Positions 34,745 to 43,005 of a DNA stretch of 54,590 nt are shown piece by piece. The number at the start of each line of letters is the position of its first letter. Within the stretch, counting starts at the first letter, position 1. Source of the stretch: Microcoleus asticus IPMA8 (GTDB lineage Bacteria; Cyanobacteriota; Cyanobacteriia; Cyanobacteriales; Microcoleaceae); the NCBI RefSeq assembly GCF_013179805.1, contig NZ_SRRZ01000035.1, positions 1 through 54,590 on the forward strand, written 5' to 3'. The notes under the pieces were generated by a model. The model ran no database searches. It saw only the letters and a program-made list of their open reading frames with translations, and was not told the DNA's origin. A program made the position numbers and the translations under genes.

Positions 34745-35680
34745 ATGGCGCCGATCGGCTGGAGCGACTTGATATATTTAGGTATGGGACTGGGGTTGGG
34801 TTTGGGAAGCAGTTGGATTTGGCGCCTGCGGCAAAAAAGCTCGCAACCGCCCGAACCTGCGCCCAAAGTGCAGCCACCTCCTCAAGAAATTCACTTAGAG
34901 AAGTTTGATGCCCTTTCCGAGCAACTTAAGCAAACTCAATTGGCTTATCAGATGGCATCGGAGATGAGCCAATTTAAGGCGGGTTTTTTGGCTCGAACTT
35001 CTCACGAGTTGCGATCGCCCCTTAGCAGTATGATTGGTACGCTGCAATTAATTCTGTCGGATCTGTGCGACGATCCTGCTGAGGAACGAGAGTTTGTCGA
35101 GCAAGCTCACCTCGCCGCACTTAAGCTGGTGAAATTGATAGATGAAATTATCTTTGTTGCTAAAACTGAACACGGCACTGAAACGATGGATATTGAGCCG
35201 ATTCAGTTAGCTGCGATTTTTGATCAAGTAGATGATTTAACTTACTTGCAAGCTGCAAATCGCAGCATTCGTTTGGAGATATTACCGCCAGATCCCGGAA
35301 TTTATGTATTGGCAGATTTGCCGAGGTTTAGACAAGTTTTAGTCAATTTGGTAGATACGGCTGTTGCTCAGATGGAGGAGGGGAGTATTTCTGTTTCGGC
35401 GCATTCTTCGCCGGAATCTGGATACGTTCACATTTGGGTTGACGATCAGCGTTCAGTGAGTGCTTGGAGCGAGTCTTGGGATTTGCTTAAACACGATTTG
35501 GAGTGTGATGCTACTAAGAGCAGCGATAATTCTAAGGTGTCTTCTGGAATGAGGTTATTGATGAATCAGACTCTTTTAAGTTTGATGAACGGAAAATTGG
35601 AGGTTCTGGCTGTGCCTTCTGAGTCCGAAGAGTCCAATTTTAACCGGACTCAGTGTTCTATTCCTTTGGCAAATTCGTGA
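34745..35680 (+). CDS. histidine kinase-like protein with degenerate ATPase domain, 311 aa
   Basis: A single N-terminal membrane helix (LIYLGMGLGLGLGSSWIW, residues 9-26) is followed by a proline-rich linker, a coiled coil and a normal HisKA dimerisation helix with the phospho-acceptor His in FLARTSHELRSPLSSMIG. The ATPase domain keeps its outline (RFRQVLVNLVDTAV; LLMNQTLLSLMNGKLEV; CSIPL) but has lost the key motifs. The N-box ends NLVDTAV where NLLDNAVKFT is usual. The DxGxG box reads DDQRSVSA. The GxGLGL lid reads SGMRLLM. It is therefore probably unable to bind ATP and may be a phospho-relay or scaffold partner. It is 25 bp after the tsaC-like gene and likely co-transcribed with it. Confidence 0.85.
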   Translation: MAPIGWSDLIYLGMGLGLGLGSSWIWRLRQKSSQPPEPAPKVQPPPQEIHLEKFDALSEQLKQTQLAYQMASEMSQFKAGFLARTSHELRSPLSSMIGTLQLILSDLCDDPAEEREFVEQAHLAALKLVKLIDEIIFVAKTEHGTETMDIEPIQLAAIFDQVDDLTYLQAANRSIRLEILPPDPGIYVLADLPRFRQVLVNLVDTAVAQMEEGSISVSAHSSPESGYVHIWVDDQRSVSAWSESWDLLKHDLECDATKSSDNSKVSSGMRLLMNQTLLSLMNGKLEVLAVPSESEESNFNRTQCSIPLANS

Positions 35681-35793
35681 AGAAGGAAGAAGGGAATGGA
35701 TTGTTTAACGGATTAAGGGATGCAGGGAAGAAGTCAAGCGTCAAGATGAAAGAGTGAAGAAGGAAGGAAAAGGGAAATTATCGATCGGGAGTA

Positions 35794-35812
35794 AGGTGCG
35801 CAATGCGCACCT
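35794..35812. repeat. AGGTGCGC hairpin repeat
   Basis: AGGTGCGC-AAT-GCGCACCT, an 8-bp perfect stem between convergent genes. The same sequence recurs twice at 43782-43856. Confidence 0.85.
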
Positions 35813-35859
35813 ACATTTAAGAGATTTTGACGCAATTTGGGTGCAAGTTTTCTGCTTAT

Positions 35860-36354
35860 TTAACAATTAGCCCTTAGCAATTCGCCGTTGCTAATTTCTA
35901 ATTCGAGATTCTCTTCTAGAAGCTGATTTTCAAGTACCATGGTGGTGCTAGCGTTTTTCTGAAAACCGATGCGCTCGTAGAAGCTTTGTTTGTAAGTTGT
36001 CATCAGGTAAACTCGCTCTACTCGGCACATTCGAGGGTGACTCAAGACGGTTTGGACTAATTTGCGGCCGAGTCCTGCACCTTGGTAATCCGGGTGAATG
36101 GCAACATCCCAGATGGTGGCTCGATAGATGCCGTCTGAGGTGGCCCTGGCAAAGCCGATCGCCCGTGAGCCGTCCCACACTGTAACAATTGGTTCGCTGT
36201 TGGCGATCGCAATTTCCCAATCTTCTATCTTGCGTTCCCTCGCCCAAAAGGCGGCGGCTTTAAATAGTTCTTGGATCTGTGCGATGTCTGCGCGATCGCG
36301 ACCTATACAAAATTGAATGTGACTGGAATCCCTAGTCGTTGATGTCATGCTCAA
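35860..36354 (-). CDS. GNAT N-acetyltransferase, 164 aa
   Basis: Motif A is VAIHPDYQGAGLGRKLVQTVL (near residue 90), preceded by ARATSDGIYRATIWDV. Motif D is YKQSFYERIGFQKN. The ARATSD...WDV...HPDYQG segment is shared with the Ycf52-like protein at 29584-30135, so the two are paralogues. The C-terminal tail (TTMVLENQLLEENLELEISN) is acidic and helical. The substrate is unknown. The start MTSTTRDSSHIQ at 36348 would also be possible, two codons inside. Confidence 0.88.
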   Translation of the reverse strand: MSMTSTTRDSSHIQFCIGRDRADIAQIQELFKAAAFWARERKIEDWEIAIANSEPIVTVWDGSRAIGFARATSDGIYRATIWDVAIHPDYQGAGLGRKLVQTVLSHPRMCRVERVYLMTTYKQSFYERIGFQKNASTTMVLENQLLEENLELEISNGELLRANC

Positions 36355-36847
36355 TCTGCCTTCAAGTTGTATCTAAACTGTGTTAGTTTTACTGTTTTAC
36401 AGGAGTGAAAGTTGATTTTGCTTGGGAACGATCAATGGTTGAATTCCCCATTTACAAAACTATTTTTATTGATACATATTTTCTAAGTAATTTCGGTGAT
36501 GATTAATACTTTTTGGGGTAAATTTTGTAAAAAAGTCTTTGAGTCAAAATTCCCAACTTATAACTCATACCATTTGAGATTTTAGATGGGAATGACTGAT
36601 TTTTTAGGGGTCTGGAGTTTGTCTGCAGAGAAACCGAGTTTTTTCATAGCAATACTTCGTTACAGCCCACTGAAACGGTAAAAACCCGGGGTTTCGAGGC
36701 GTCGTCCATCGGTAAGCGTAAGCGATAGCTTGTGTGTTGCCTAATTGCTCAAAAATCATCTATCGAGAGAGGTATTGACTCCACGAGAACACCCGAAGAT
36801 TGTGCTGTGGAGTCAATTCTTTAATCTCTAATCTCTAATCGAGTGAA
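36355..36847. other. spacer upstream of a GNAT gene, with repeats
   Basis: No gene seen. It contains GCAGAGAAACCGAGTTTT (36625), a member of the CAGAAACCG repeat family, and three TAATCTC-like heptamers (about 36823-36840) next to the hemB stop. Confidence 0.5.
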
Positions 36848-37831
36848 TCAGTTTTGCAGCCAGCGCGCGGCGTCTTTGGCGTGATAAGTCAAAATCAAAT
36901 CAGTACCAGCACGCTTGAATCCTGTCAAAGTTTCCATCACTACTCTTTCTTCGTCTATCCAACCGTTGAGGGCGGCGGCTTTCACCATCGCATATTCTCC
37001 AGAAACGTTGTAAGCAGCAACTGGCAGATTAGTTGCTTCCTTCACGCGCCAGATGATGTCCATGTAAGCTAAAGCGGGTTTAACCATGAGCATATCTGCG
37101 CCTTCGGCAATGTCGAGAGCTATTTCTTTGAGAGCTTCCTTGCCGTTTCCCGGGTCCATTTGATAGGTGCGCCGATCGCCAAATTGCGGAGCAGAATCGG
37201 CCGCATCCCGGAACGGGCCATAATAAGCTGAGGCGTATTTTGCCGCGTAAGACATGATGGGAATATCTTCAAATCCAGCGGAGTCCAATCCTTGGCGAAT
37301 TGCTCCGACAAAACCGTCCATCATTCCCGAAGGTGCGATAATATCTGCACCGGCTTTAGCTTGAGCAACTGCGGTTTTCTTCAGCAATTCTAGTGTGGGA
37401 TCGTTCAAGACGCGGCCGCTTAAATCTCCGACTTCCAAATAGCCGCAGTGACCGTGACTGGTATATTCGCACAGACAAGTATCGACCATGACGATTAAAT
37501 CCGGTACGGCTTTTTTAACTGCTTCCGTCGCTTGTTGGACGATGCCGCAGTCGTGCCAAGCACCTGTAGCATCTGTGTCTTTATCTGCGGGAATGCCGAA
37601 TAAAATAATAGCCGGAATGCCGAGGTCGTAGACTTCTTTTGCTTCTTCTACTATTTTGTCTACCGATAGCTGGTAAACTCCCGGCATCGATGTGACTTCT
37701 TTAGCAAAAGCTTCCCCCGGTACGGCAAATAGGGGGTAAATTAAATCGCTGGTTGTCAAGATATTTTCGCGTACCATCCGGCGGAGTTGGGGATGGTTGC
37801 GGAGGCGGCGGGGGCGGTGAGTTGGAAACAT
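36848..37831 (-). CDS. hemB: porphobilinogen synthase (delta-aminolevulinate dehydratase), 327 aa
   Basis: It condenses two 5-aminolevulinate molecules to porphobilinogen for heme, chlorophyll and bilin synthesis. The start is RPRRLRNHPQLRRMVREN. Metal-site region: VMVDTCLCEYTSHGHCGYL. The first Schiff-base lysine is in SYAAKYASAYYGPFRDAADSAP and the second in ADMLMVKPALAYMDII. The C-terminal helix (KRAGTDLILTYHAKDAARWL) is complete. In the active-site lid the Mg-type pattern is partly mixed (C retained in DTCLC). Length is normal. Confidence 0.97.
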   Translation of the reverse strand: MFPTHRPRRLRNHPQLRRMVRENILTTSDLIYPLFAVPGEAFAKEVTSMPGVYQLSVDKIVEEAKEVYDLGIPAIILFGIPADKDTDATGAWHDCGIVQQATEAVKKAVPDLIVMVDTCLCEYTSHGHCGYLEVGDLSGRVLNDPTLELLKKTAVAQAKAGADIIAPSGMMDGFVGAIRQGLDSAGFEDIPIMSYAAKYASAYYGPFRDAADSAPQFGDRRTYQMDPGNGKEALKEIALDIAEGADMLMVKPALAYMDIIWRVKEATNLPVAAYNVSGEYAMVKAAALNGWIDEERVVMETLTGFKRAGTDLILTYHAKDAARWLQN

Positions 37832-38134
37832 AATGTTTTTTTTACGGTAGATAAATGCCTGTTTTCTAGGACTCGCGGGGTTTCTTTAAAAGTCTAGAGC
37901 TTATTGTTGGCCGATCGCCCTGTACTTAAGTAAACTTCTGTAAAACCCGCGATGTCGATTGTTCGCAGTCAGGAATGCAAGTCCTTTGTAGCCTTTCCCT
38001 TTCCCAGACACAGCCCTAACGCTGCTTCTCGGATCGGTTAGTACGGATATCTCGCTGGCTTCACACCTGCAACCAGGGTGCCCAGAAGCGAGAATAGACG
38101 GTAAATTATAAATGTATCGAATAGTAACGGTCTT
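37832..38134. other. spacer between divergent hemB and DUF1517 genes
   Basis: No gene or repeat recognised. It must hold both promoters. The minus-strand open frame here is unlike any protein. Confidence 0.4.
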
Positions 38135-39118
38135 ATGTACAAGCAACTAATTTCAAAGATGAAACCGCTTTTGAAACCACTATTCGCGATCGGTCTGGTA
38201 CTGACGCTAGCCCTCGGTAACGCTGACGGAGCTCTGGCAGCCCGCAGCGGAGGACGCATCGGGGGCGGATCTTTTAGAGCTCCGGCGCCCAGTTACTCAT
38301 CGCCGAGCCGCACTTACGCGCCGTCGGGAGGCGGTTACTACCCGGGCGGTGGCTTTGGCGGCGGCTTCGGTTTCCCGTTCTTACTGCCGTTTTTTGGCTT
38401 TGGGGGCGGGTTTGGCGGCCTGTTCTCGATTTTGATTTTTATCTCGATCGCTAATTTCCTCGTCCAAAGTTTCCGCCGCGCCGGAGGCGGAACTGACGAA
38501 CTGGGCAACAGCGCTCCCAGTACCACCGTATCTGTCGCCCGCTTGCAAGTTGGTTTGCTAGCAGAGGCTCGCGGTTTGCAAGCCGAACTCGACTCCCTAG
38601 CGCGCAAAGCGGATACCGATACAGCGGCCGGTCGCGCTCAAGTGGTGCAAGAATCTACTCTGGCGCTGCTGCGGCATCCTGAATACTGGGTTTACGCGGG
38701 CGCTGAATCTGTGCAAACTCGCTTAGAAGCAGCCGAAGCTAAGTTTAATCAACTTTCTTTGGCAGAACGCAGTAAATTTACTGAAGAAACGCTCTCGAAT
38801 TATAACAATCAGCTCCGCCAAGCAGGGAGCAGCAATGTCCTGCCAGGTTCGCAGGAAAATGGCGCGCTGGTTGCCTCTGATTTGAATTCAGATCCCGGGG
38901 AATTTATTGTGGTGACGGTACTTGTCGGTACTCAAGGCAAATTGCAATTGCCAGCAGTGAAAAACTCTGAAGATTTGCGCCAAGCTTTGCGCCAGATTGG
39001 CGGAGTATCGAGCGAGCAGTTGCTGGCGGTTGAGGTGCTGTGGACTCCTCAAGCGAACGGGGACACTCTGACTGCTGACGATATGTTGGCCGGCTATCCT
39101 GATTTGCGATCGATTTAG
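38135..39118 (+). CDS. DUF1517-family membrane protein, 327 aa
   Basis: A signal peptide (KPLFAIGLVLTLALGNADGALAA, cleavage after ALAA near residue 36) precedes a glycine/serine/tyrosine-rich stretch (GGRIGGGSFRAPAPSYSSPS; GGGYYPGGGFGGGFG) and one membrane helix (LFSILIFISIANFLV, near 105-120). The DUF1517 body (VSVARLQVGLLAEARGLQAELDSLARKADTDTAAGR; SNYNNQLRQAG; EFIVVTVLVGTQGKLQLP) follows to the C-terminus. The family is widespread in cyanobacteria and plastids and of unknown function. The start MYKQLISKMKPLLK places the signal correctly. Confidence 0.9.
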   Translation: MYKQLISKMKPLLKPLFAIGLVLTLALGNADGALAARSGGRIGGGSFRAPAPSYSSPSRTYAPSGGGYYPGGGFGGGFGFPFLLPFFGFGGGFGGLFSILIFISIANFLVQSFRRAGGGTDELGNSAPSTTVSVARLQVGLLAEARGLQAELDSLARKADTDTAAGRAQVVQESTLALLRHPEYWVYAGAESVQTRLEAAEAKFNQLSLAERSKFTEETLSNYNNQLRQAGSSNVLPGSQENGALVASDLNSDPGEFIVVTVLVGTQGKLQLPAVKNSEDLRQALRQIGGVSSEQLLAVEVLWTPQANGDTLTADDMLAGYPDLRSI

Positions 39119-39129
39119 TGAGCAAGACT

Positions 39130-39156
39130 GGGCGCGGAGCATTGTCTGCCGCGCCC
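39130..39156. terminator. GC-rich hairpin after the DUF1517 gene
   Basis: GGGCGCGG (39130-39137) and CCGCGCCC (39149-39156) form a perfect 8-bp stem 12 bp after the stop. No T-run follows, so termination is likely but not certain. Confidence 0.5.
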
Positions 39157-39455
39157 CATCCCGCCCCAAAACTGTGGGGGCGAACCCAATTGCCTTTGAG
39201 ACGGGCATTTCGCGGGAGTTTGTGGATGCCGATCGACTTAAAAAAGATTGTTTAACAAATGCTACTATTTAGAGATTATGATTCAGTTCGATCGATCTTC
39301 TGCTATGGGCATGGCTGACCCGAGAAAAGTTTGGCGAAGAAGTTAGGCAGGATAAAAAAAACTGATTGAGTCAGGAGTTACTGCTTCGGAAGAAGTTGCA
39401 ACCGGGTGTACTCTAAATTTTATAGAAGAAAAAAGAAACATCGGGAGCTAAACTT
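39157..39455. other. spacer upstream of the cNMP-binding protein gene
   Basis: No gene seen. GGGAGC 12 bp before the ATG at 39456 is the likely ribosome binding site. Confidence 0.4.
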
Positions 39456-40010
39456 ATGGCCGACAGCAGCAGAAAAAAAGCACTTTTCATTTTGAGCCAG
39501 TTAAATAATGACGATATCAACTGGATCGTCCAAAAAGGCAAAAAGGAAATTCTAGATCCGGGCGCGATTTTGATCCATGAAGGGAGACAGATCGATGCGC
39601 TATACATTGTTTTGGATGGGAGTTTGAGCGTTTTGATCGAGGCTGAGGGGACTAAAGAACTTGCTAAAATAGCCAGCGGAGAACTGGTTGGAGAAGTTTC
39701 TTTTATTGACGCTCGCCCTCCTTTGGCAACGGTGAAGGCGATCGAAGAAACTCACTTGCTGGCAATTCCCAGGCGGCAGTTAGTAATCAAACTTCAACAG
39801 GATATGGGCTTTGCTTCCCGGTTTTATTATGGAATTTCACTGTGTCTGGCAGACAGGATGCGCGGTACGATCAGACATATAGAATACGGGCGCAATATAG
39901 AATTAGATAAACCAGAATTTGAACGGGAGGATATCAATCCTAACGTCCTGGAAAATTTGGCGCTGGCTCAGGCTAAGTTTAATTGGCTGAAGGAAAATGT
40001 TAGGGCTTGA
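39456..40010 (+). CDS. cyclic nucleotide-binding domain protein, 184 aa
   Basis: A single cNMP-binding domain fills residues about 25-145: LDPGAILIHEGRQIDALYIVLDGSLSVLIE, LAKIASGELVGEVSFIDARPPLATVKAIEETHLLAIPRRQL. The phosphate-binding cassette reads GELVGEVSFIDARPPLATV, where the arginine in ARPPLAT is the ligand-contact residue. No HTH follows, so it is not a Crp-type regulator; the C-terminal 45 residues are helical. It probably binds cAMP or cGMP and signals through a partner, which is not encoded nearby. Confidence 0.88.
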   Translation: MADSSRKKALFILSQLNNDDINWIVQKGKKEILDPGAILIHEGRQIDALYIVLDGSLSVLIEAEGTKELAKIASGELVGEVSFIDARPPLATVKAIEETHLLAIPRRQLVIKLQQDMGFASRFYYGISLCLADRMRGTIRHIEYGRNIELDKPEFEREDINPNVLENLALAQAKFNWLKENVRA

Positions 40011-40229
40011 GTAATTTTAAGGCGTTTTTGAGTTTGTGCTGTGAAAACAGACCAATACAGACGGTAATTTATCGATGTAAACTCTCAAGTCTAAAAACAG
40101 AAGTCTCCAGCAAGATAGGGGCGGGTTTTACCGGAAATATCGATCGATAACTGCCGGAACTATAACAACCCCCCCTTTGCTTTACAGTTGCAACCTCGCG
40201 CGCCCAAATGCAACTACCAACCACACAAT

Positions 40230-40676
40230 CTAGATAATTCCCGGCCCTTTGCCGCGGGTGTCTTCTTCGTCGGTCAGTTTTCCTTCCTCGCCTTTTTTAT
40301 CTTTGACTTCTGCGAGAATTCGAGCGCGTTCTTGGGCTTCGGCTTCCTCTTTTGCTCTCAAATCGCCCGGTTCGTTGATGTACATTTCCGGTTCGATCGC
40401 GTAATTGTTAACTAGACCTTCTTTGTCTACTGTATAACCATCTGTAGTGTGAATGCTTTCGTCATCGGTTTGGTCATCAGTTTTTGCACCTTTCTGCTTC
40501 CCTTCGGTGGTAGGGTGCATGAAGTTAGCGCCTTCGCGTTCTTGCCGCGCTGCTGTCTCCGCAGGAGTAATGCCCCTGTCGTAGTGCGGGGCTTCCATAT
40601 TAGCTTCGATTTGTTCGTCGGCGGGTGTTGATTTGCTAATTTCTTCGTCGGGCGGTGTTGGTTGGCGATTAGTCAT
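40230..40676 (-). CDS. predicted disordered charged protein, 148 aa
   Basis: No domain is recognised. The sequence is rich in E, D, K, T and P (QPTPPDEEISKSTPADEQIEANM; GKQKGAKTDDQTDDESIHTTDGYTVD) and ends in a charged helix (LRAKEEAEAQERARILAEVKDKK) and a disordered tail. No signal or membrane segment. The codon use is like its neighbours and the frame is long for such a composition, so I take it as a real gene. It may be a stress or chaperone-like hydrophilic protein, but that is only a guess from composition. Confidence 0.7.
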   Translation of the reverse strand: MTNRQPTPPDEEISKSTPADEQIEANMEAPHYDRGITPAETAARQEREGANFMHPTTEGKQKGAKTDDQTDDESIHTTDGYTVDKEGLVNNYAIEPEMYINEPGDLRAKEEAEAQERARILAEVKDKKGEEGKLTDEEDTRGKGPGII

Positions 40677-41121
40677 GATTTATTCCTGAGTTATCTTTAC
40701 AAAAAGATGTTTGGCTTATGTTTAAATATTAAGGCCAAGCTAGCTCATTCACAAACTATCTTTGGTTATAGTTTTCGAGAACTTGCTTTTATAGCAGATG
40801 TTGAAGGAACAAGGAAGAAGCAAAAAGGTTTTAGTTATCTACGAGAAAAGGAAGAAGCAATCTTCCGCAAGGGTTTCAGGAATTAAGAACGTGCTAACCG
40901 TCAGGGCGGTTGCTATATGAAAAATACATTTATTGAGTCTTCCTCAAGACTGATAAAATTATCTTTACATTGCCAATTCCACAGCCTGCGAGTATTTGAC
41001 ATCTATCTAAAGGTAGATAATTGGGAAGGGAAATTGAGAATGGGTAATTGGGAGAATGACTGATGACTAATCATTAATGACTAATCGCTAATCACTAATG
41101 ACTAATCACTAATGACTTCTT
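40677..41121. other. spacer with heptamer repeat array (41063-41117)
   Basis: About eight 7-bp units of TAATCAC/TAATGAC type lie at 41063-41117, next to the stop of the membrane protein gene. The plus-strand frame 40662-40886 has no domain-like content and is not called. Confidence 0.6.
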
Positions 41122-41892
41122 TTATGCTTCTTTATAGAAGCGGATGATTTCGCGGACGTGGTTGAGAAACTGTCCGTCATCGGTGAGTTGGGCGATCGCA
41201 CTTTCTGCATTTCTTGCCAGTGCAGTGTGTTCGGCTTGGTTTGTCGATCGGAAATTTTCCAGTGATGCTGTTAGTCGAGTTAATTCTCTTCTAGTCGCTT
41301 CCTGCTGCCGCTCTTGTACAGCTACCCAAGAATTCGGATCGTTAGAATTGAATCTAGCTTCCAAATTTTGAAGGGTAGATTCTAAGTTGGCGAAGCGGGT
41401 GCGGAGTTCGAGAATATCTTCGCGGGGATGCAAAAATTGACTGCGAATCATTGTCAGCCGCGCCGCTAAATACTGATAACCTCTAATCGCGGGGCGCAGT
41501 ATAGTTAACAGCAGCGCTGCACCGGAACTCAGATAGCCAACAGCGCTAATTCCGGCGGCTGCTAGGGCGTAAAGTGCGATCGCACTCAAGAGGTGAAGTC
41601 CGAGAGCAACCCACAAGGAACGGCTAGCTAATAAATTAACATATTTGACTTGCTTCTCGTCTACTGCAATCCCTTTTGCTGTTGATTCTGCAGCTTGCGC
41701 TAAAACTTCTTTAGCTTCAAAATGGATATTCCAGGGAACTGTAACTATCAACAACAGCCATTCAAAACTAGCTATGGCAATTACCCAATCGATGAAGCTG
41801 CCGGCGGGGATGTGCAGCCATTGCAGAATGGCAAAAACTAGCAGCAAAAATACACCTGTGACGGCACCGAAACCTGCAAAACTGTAATACAT
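41122..41892 (-). CDS. four-TM membrane protein with C-terminal coiled coil, 256 aa
   Basis: Not assigned to a known family. Four hydrophobic segments are visible: about 5-25 (FAGFGAVTGVFLLLVFAILQW), 34-55 (VIAIASFEWLLLIVTVPW), 92-115 (SLWVALGLHLLSAIALYALAAA) and 118-135 (AVGYLSSGAALLLTIL). A long coiled-coil region follows (ILELRTRFANLESTLQNLEARF; VQERQQEATRRELTRLTASLENF). It looks like an inner-membrane anchor with a cytoplasmic rod. An 89-bp repeat carrying a perfect palindrome begins 17 bp upstream of the start, so its expression may be controlled through that element. Confidence 0.8.
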   Translation of the reverse strand: MYYSFAGFGAVTGVFLLLVFAILQWLHIPAGSFIDWVIAIASFEWLLLIVTVPWNIHFEAKEVLAQAAESTAKGIAVDEKQVKYVNLLASRSLWVALGLHLLSAIALYALAAAGISAVGYLSSGAALLLTILRPAIRGYQYLAARLTMIRSQFLHPREDILELRTRFANLESTLQNLEARFNSNDPNSWVAVQERQQEATRRELTRLTASLENFRSTNQAEHTALARNAESAIAQLTDDGQFLNHVREIIRFYKEA

Positions 41893-41908
41893 AACTATCG
41901 CCTTGGTA

Positions 41909-41997
41909 GAATGTTGTTTTGATTGTGGGTAGGTTGTTTAAGTATGGAGGAATAAACTGTGACAGTTAAGTAATCGTCCTATTAAACCCAGTTTATT
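41909..41997. repeat. 89-bp direct repeat, copy 1
   Basis: About 92% identical (7 mismatches by eye) to 42077-42165. It lies 17 bp upstream of the minus-strand membrane protein gene and contains the palindrome AACTGTGACAGTT. Confidence 0.9.
41955..41967. promoter_or_regulatory. candidate operator AACTGT-G-ACAGTT
   Basis: A perfect 6-bp-arm palindrome, 63-75 bp upstream of the start at 41892. It is unchanged in the second copy (42123-42135), where other positions have drifted. Dimeric regulator binding is inferred only from symmetry and conservation. Confidence 0.4.
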
Positions 41998-42076
41998 CGT
42001 TATGAGTAATAGTGCGGGTAAAGGGTTGATAGGAACCAAGTTTTTTCCCACAAATACTTGCTTTACCTAAATCCTG

Positions 42077-42165
42077 GAATGTTGTGCTGATTGTGGGTAG
42101 GTTGTTTAGGTGTGCAGGAATAAACTGTGACAGTTAAGCAATCGTCCTATTAAACCGAGTTTATT
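42077..42165. repeat. 89-bp direct repeat, copy 2
   Basis: Second copy of the 41909-41997 unit, at a period of 168 bp. Both copies keep the palindrome and the following AATCGTCCTATTAAAC. Confidence 0.9.
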
Positions 42166-42455
42166 AGTGATTAGTCATACTCCGCGACACCAGTGTTTCC
42201 AGGCCCCTGCTTTGTTCCAGGAAAATACACCGGCTTTAACCCATCAATAAGAGTTAAATGAAACGGTTTGTTTTTTGAGAGTGCGTAACTTCTCAATAAT
42301 TAGTCATTGAGGATTAAGTAGAGCGACGCGCAAAAACTTGGGAATGTAACAAAATGTAAACTAATCACAACCTCTGCGATTGCTTCATTTCACTCGCTTT
42401 TGACTACTTATGTTTTTCGCAGTTCATCTACTTAGCGATCGGGATGAAGTCAATC
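42166..42455. other. spacer, no gene seen
   Basis: AT-rich sequence without recognisable coding content or promoter. Confidence 0.4.
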
Positions 42456-42498
42456 GATTTTAGATTTTAGATTTTAGATTTTAGATTTTAGATTTTAG
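42456..42498. repeat. heptanucleotide tandem repeat (GATTTTA x6)
   Basis: Six perfect GATTTTA units plus a partial one. It is the reverse complement of the array at 34090-34120. Confidence 0.95.
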
Positions 42499-42514
42499 AA
42501 TTGAAGCATTGACC

Positions 42515-42585
42515 CCACGGATAAATTCGGGGGCTCCTTTATCGGATACAGGTTTTTTATTTATCCACGGATGAATCCGGGGGCT
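42515..42585. repeat. two copies of CCACGGATRAATYCGGGGGCT
   Basis: 21-bp units at 42515-42535 and 42565-42585, 50 bp apart with 2 differences. A third, more diverged copy is at 30390-30410. Confidence 0.8.
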
Positions 42586-43005
42586 TGTATCCTAGATGCT
42601 TTCGGTCACATTCTACCCAACTCATAGCATTTGAGATTTGAGATTTGAGATGAGCAATGGCAGATTATGTATGGGTTTGCAGCTTGTCCACAGTTGCATT
42701 CATCTTTTGAACTGGTATCACTAACGGCGTTACGCGGTGCTAGTGCTAGGAACGCCGCCATCTCAAAACGCTCCCCTCTATCGATTTTTCTTTTCCAGAG
42801 CTGCTAAATCACCTGTGGCTGAGATAAACTGGTTTGGAGCTAGATCGCGCGTTTTGCAAGTTGCCTCTCCATAACCGAGACACTGCTACTGCAACCTGTC
42901 ATCATCCACAGCAAAATAGGTGCCAAATTTAACTCTACAGTCTCCGATTTCCATTAACTGCGCGTCTACAATCTCAAATAAAAAGTCAGCAGGAAGGACA
43001 AACCG

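Noticed and set aside
40662..40886. 74-codon plus-strand frame overlapping the start of the disordered protein gene
   Set aside because: No domain-like content and it overlaps the minus-strand gene start.
9384..42498. CRISPR arrays
   Set aside because: The tandem repeats have 7-bp units without spacers, and no cas genes are present.
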